From: an uncultured Collinsella sp.
GTDB lineage: Bacteria; Actinomycetota; Coriobacteriia; Coriobacteriales; Coriobacteriaceae
Assembly: GCA_902496845.1 (NCBI GenBank)
Contig: CABVCJ010000033.1
Coordinates: forward strand, 1-22,862
Direction of reading: 5' to 3'
Length of the DNA: 22,862 nt
The translations under genes and the position numbers were made by a program. The notes beneath the pieces were generated by a model that saw only the letters and a program-made list of their open reading frames with translations, had not been told where the DNA came from and made no database searches. Each line of letters begins with the position of its first letter. Position 1 is the first letter of the stretch. Below are positions 22,798 through 22,862 of the stretch, piece by piece.

Positions 22798-22862
22798 CGT
22801 TTCACGTCACCTTGTCACAAATGCGACCCGCTCGCTGGCGTTGCTAAAACATCGGCGTTGCC

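Overview
The window is high-GC DNA with strong AGGAGG-type ribosome sites and a Gram-positive style lactose/tagatose-6-phosphate system. This suggests an intestinal coriobacterium such as Collinsella. That assignment is inferred from gene content and base composition and was not tested by a search.

Layout. Positions 1-955 (minus) hold the 5' part of a galactose mutarotase gene. It diverges from a DeoR-family LacR-like repressor (1161-1925, plus). A Phd-like antitoxin/RelE-ParE-like toxin pair follows (2024-2585, minus). Positions 2961-17361 hold three paralogous cassettes. Each has a lactose-family PTS EIICB gene (lacE type) and a GH1 6-phospho-beta-galactosidase gene (lacG type) on the minus strand, plus a LacI-family regulator on the plus strand. 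Cassette 1 is 2961-7532, cassette 2 is 7706-12464 (lacG before lacE) and cassette 3 is 12727-17361. After cassette 3 come, all on the plus strand, a single stand-alone EIIA gene lacF (17576-17914), an unrecognised membrane protein (18103-19116), lacA and lacB (19426-20442), an aldose-epimerase-like lacX (20820-21701) and lacC (21755-22690).

How it works together (family knowledge plus inference). One LacF could phosphorylate three different membrane EIICB proteins. Each imports and phosphorylates a beta-galactoside-like disaccharide, which the neighbouring LacG hydrolyses. Galactose 6-phosphate then goes through LacAB and LacC to tagatose 1,6-bisphosphate. The aldolase LacD is not in the window. 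Cassette 3 looks like the canonical lactose one. Cassettes 1 and 2 have diverged and may serve other beta-galactosides.

Regulation appears to have two tiers. Each cassette carries its own version of a LacI-type operator (ATG....ACGT....CAT), and the three LacI recognition helices differ at the expected specificity residues. A second motif family (TGTTC/GAACA and TGAACGGT) recurs before lacR, lacF, lacA and the lacI genes, as expected for one global factor, perhaps LacR.

Non-coding structure. Six copies of a 55-bp inverted-repeat element occupy the gaps at the cassette boundaries. Within its two clusters the 15-bp arm motif recurs every 40 bp (once 41) in alternating orientation. Every lacE/lacG junction carries an intercistronic hairpin. 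A 93-bp concentric palindrome splits lacB from lacX, and lacB and lacC share a hairpin plus 14-mer at their 3' ends.
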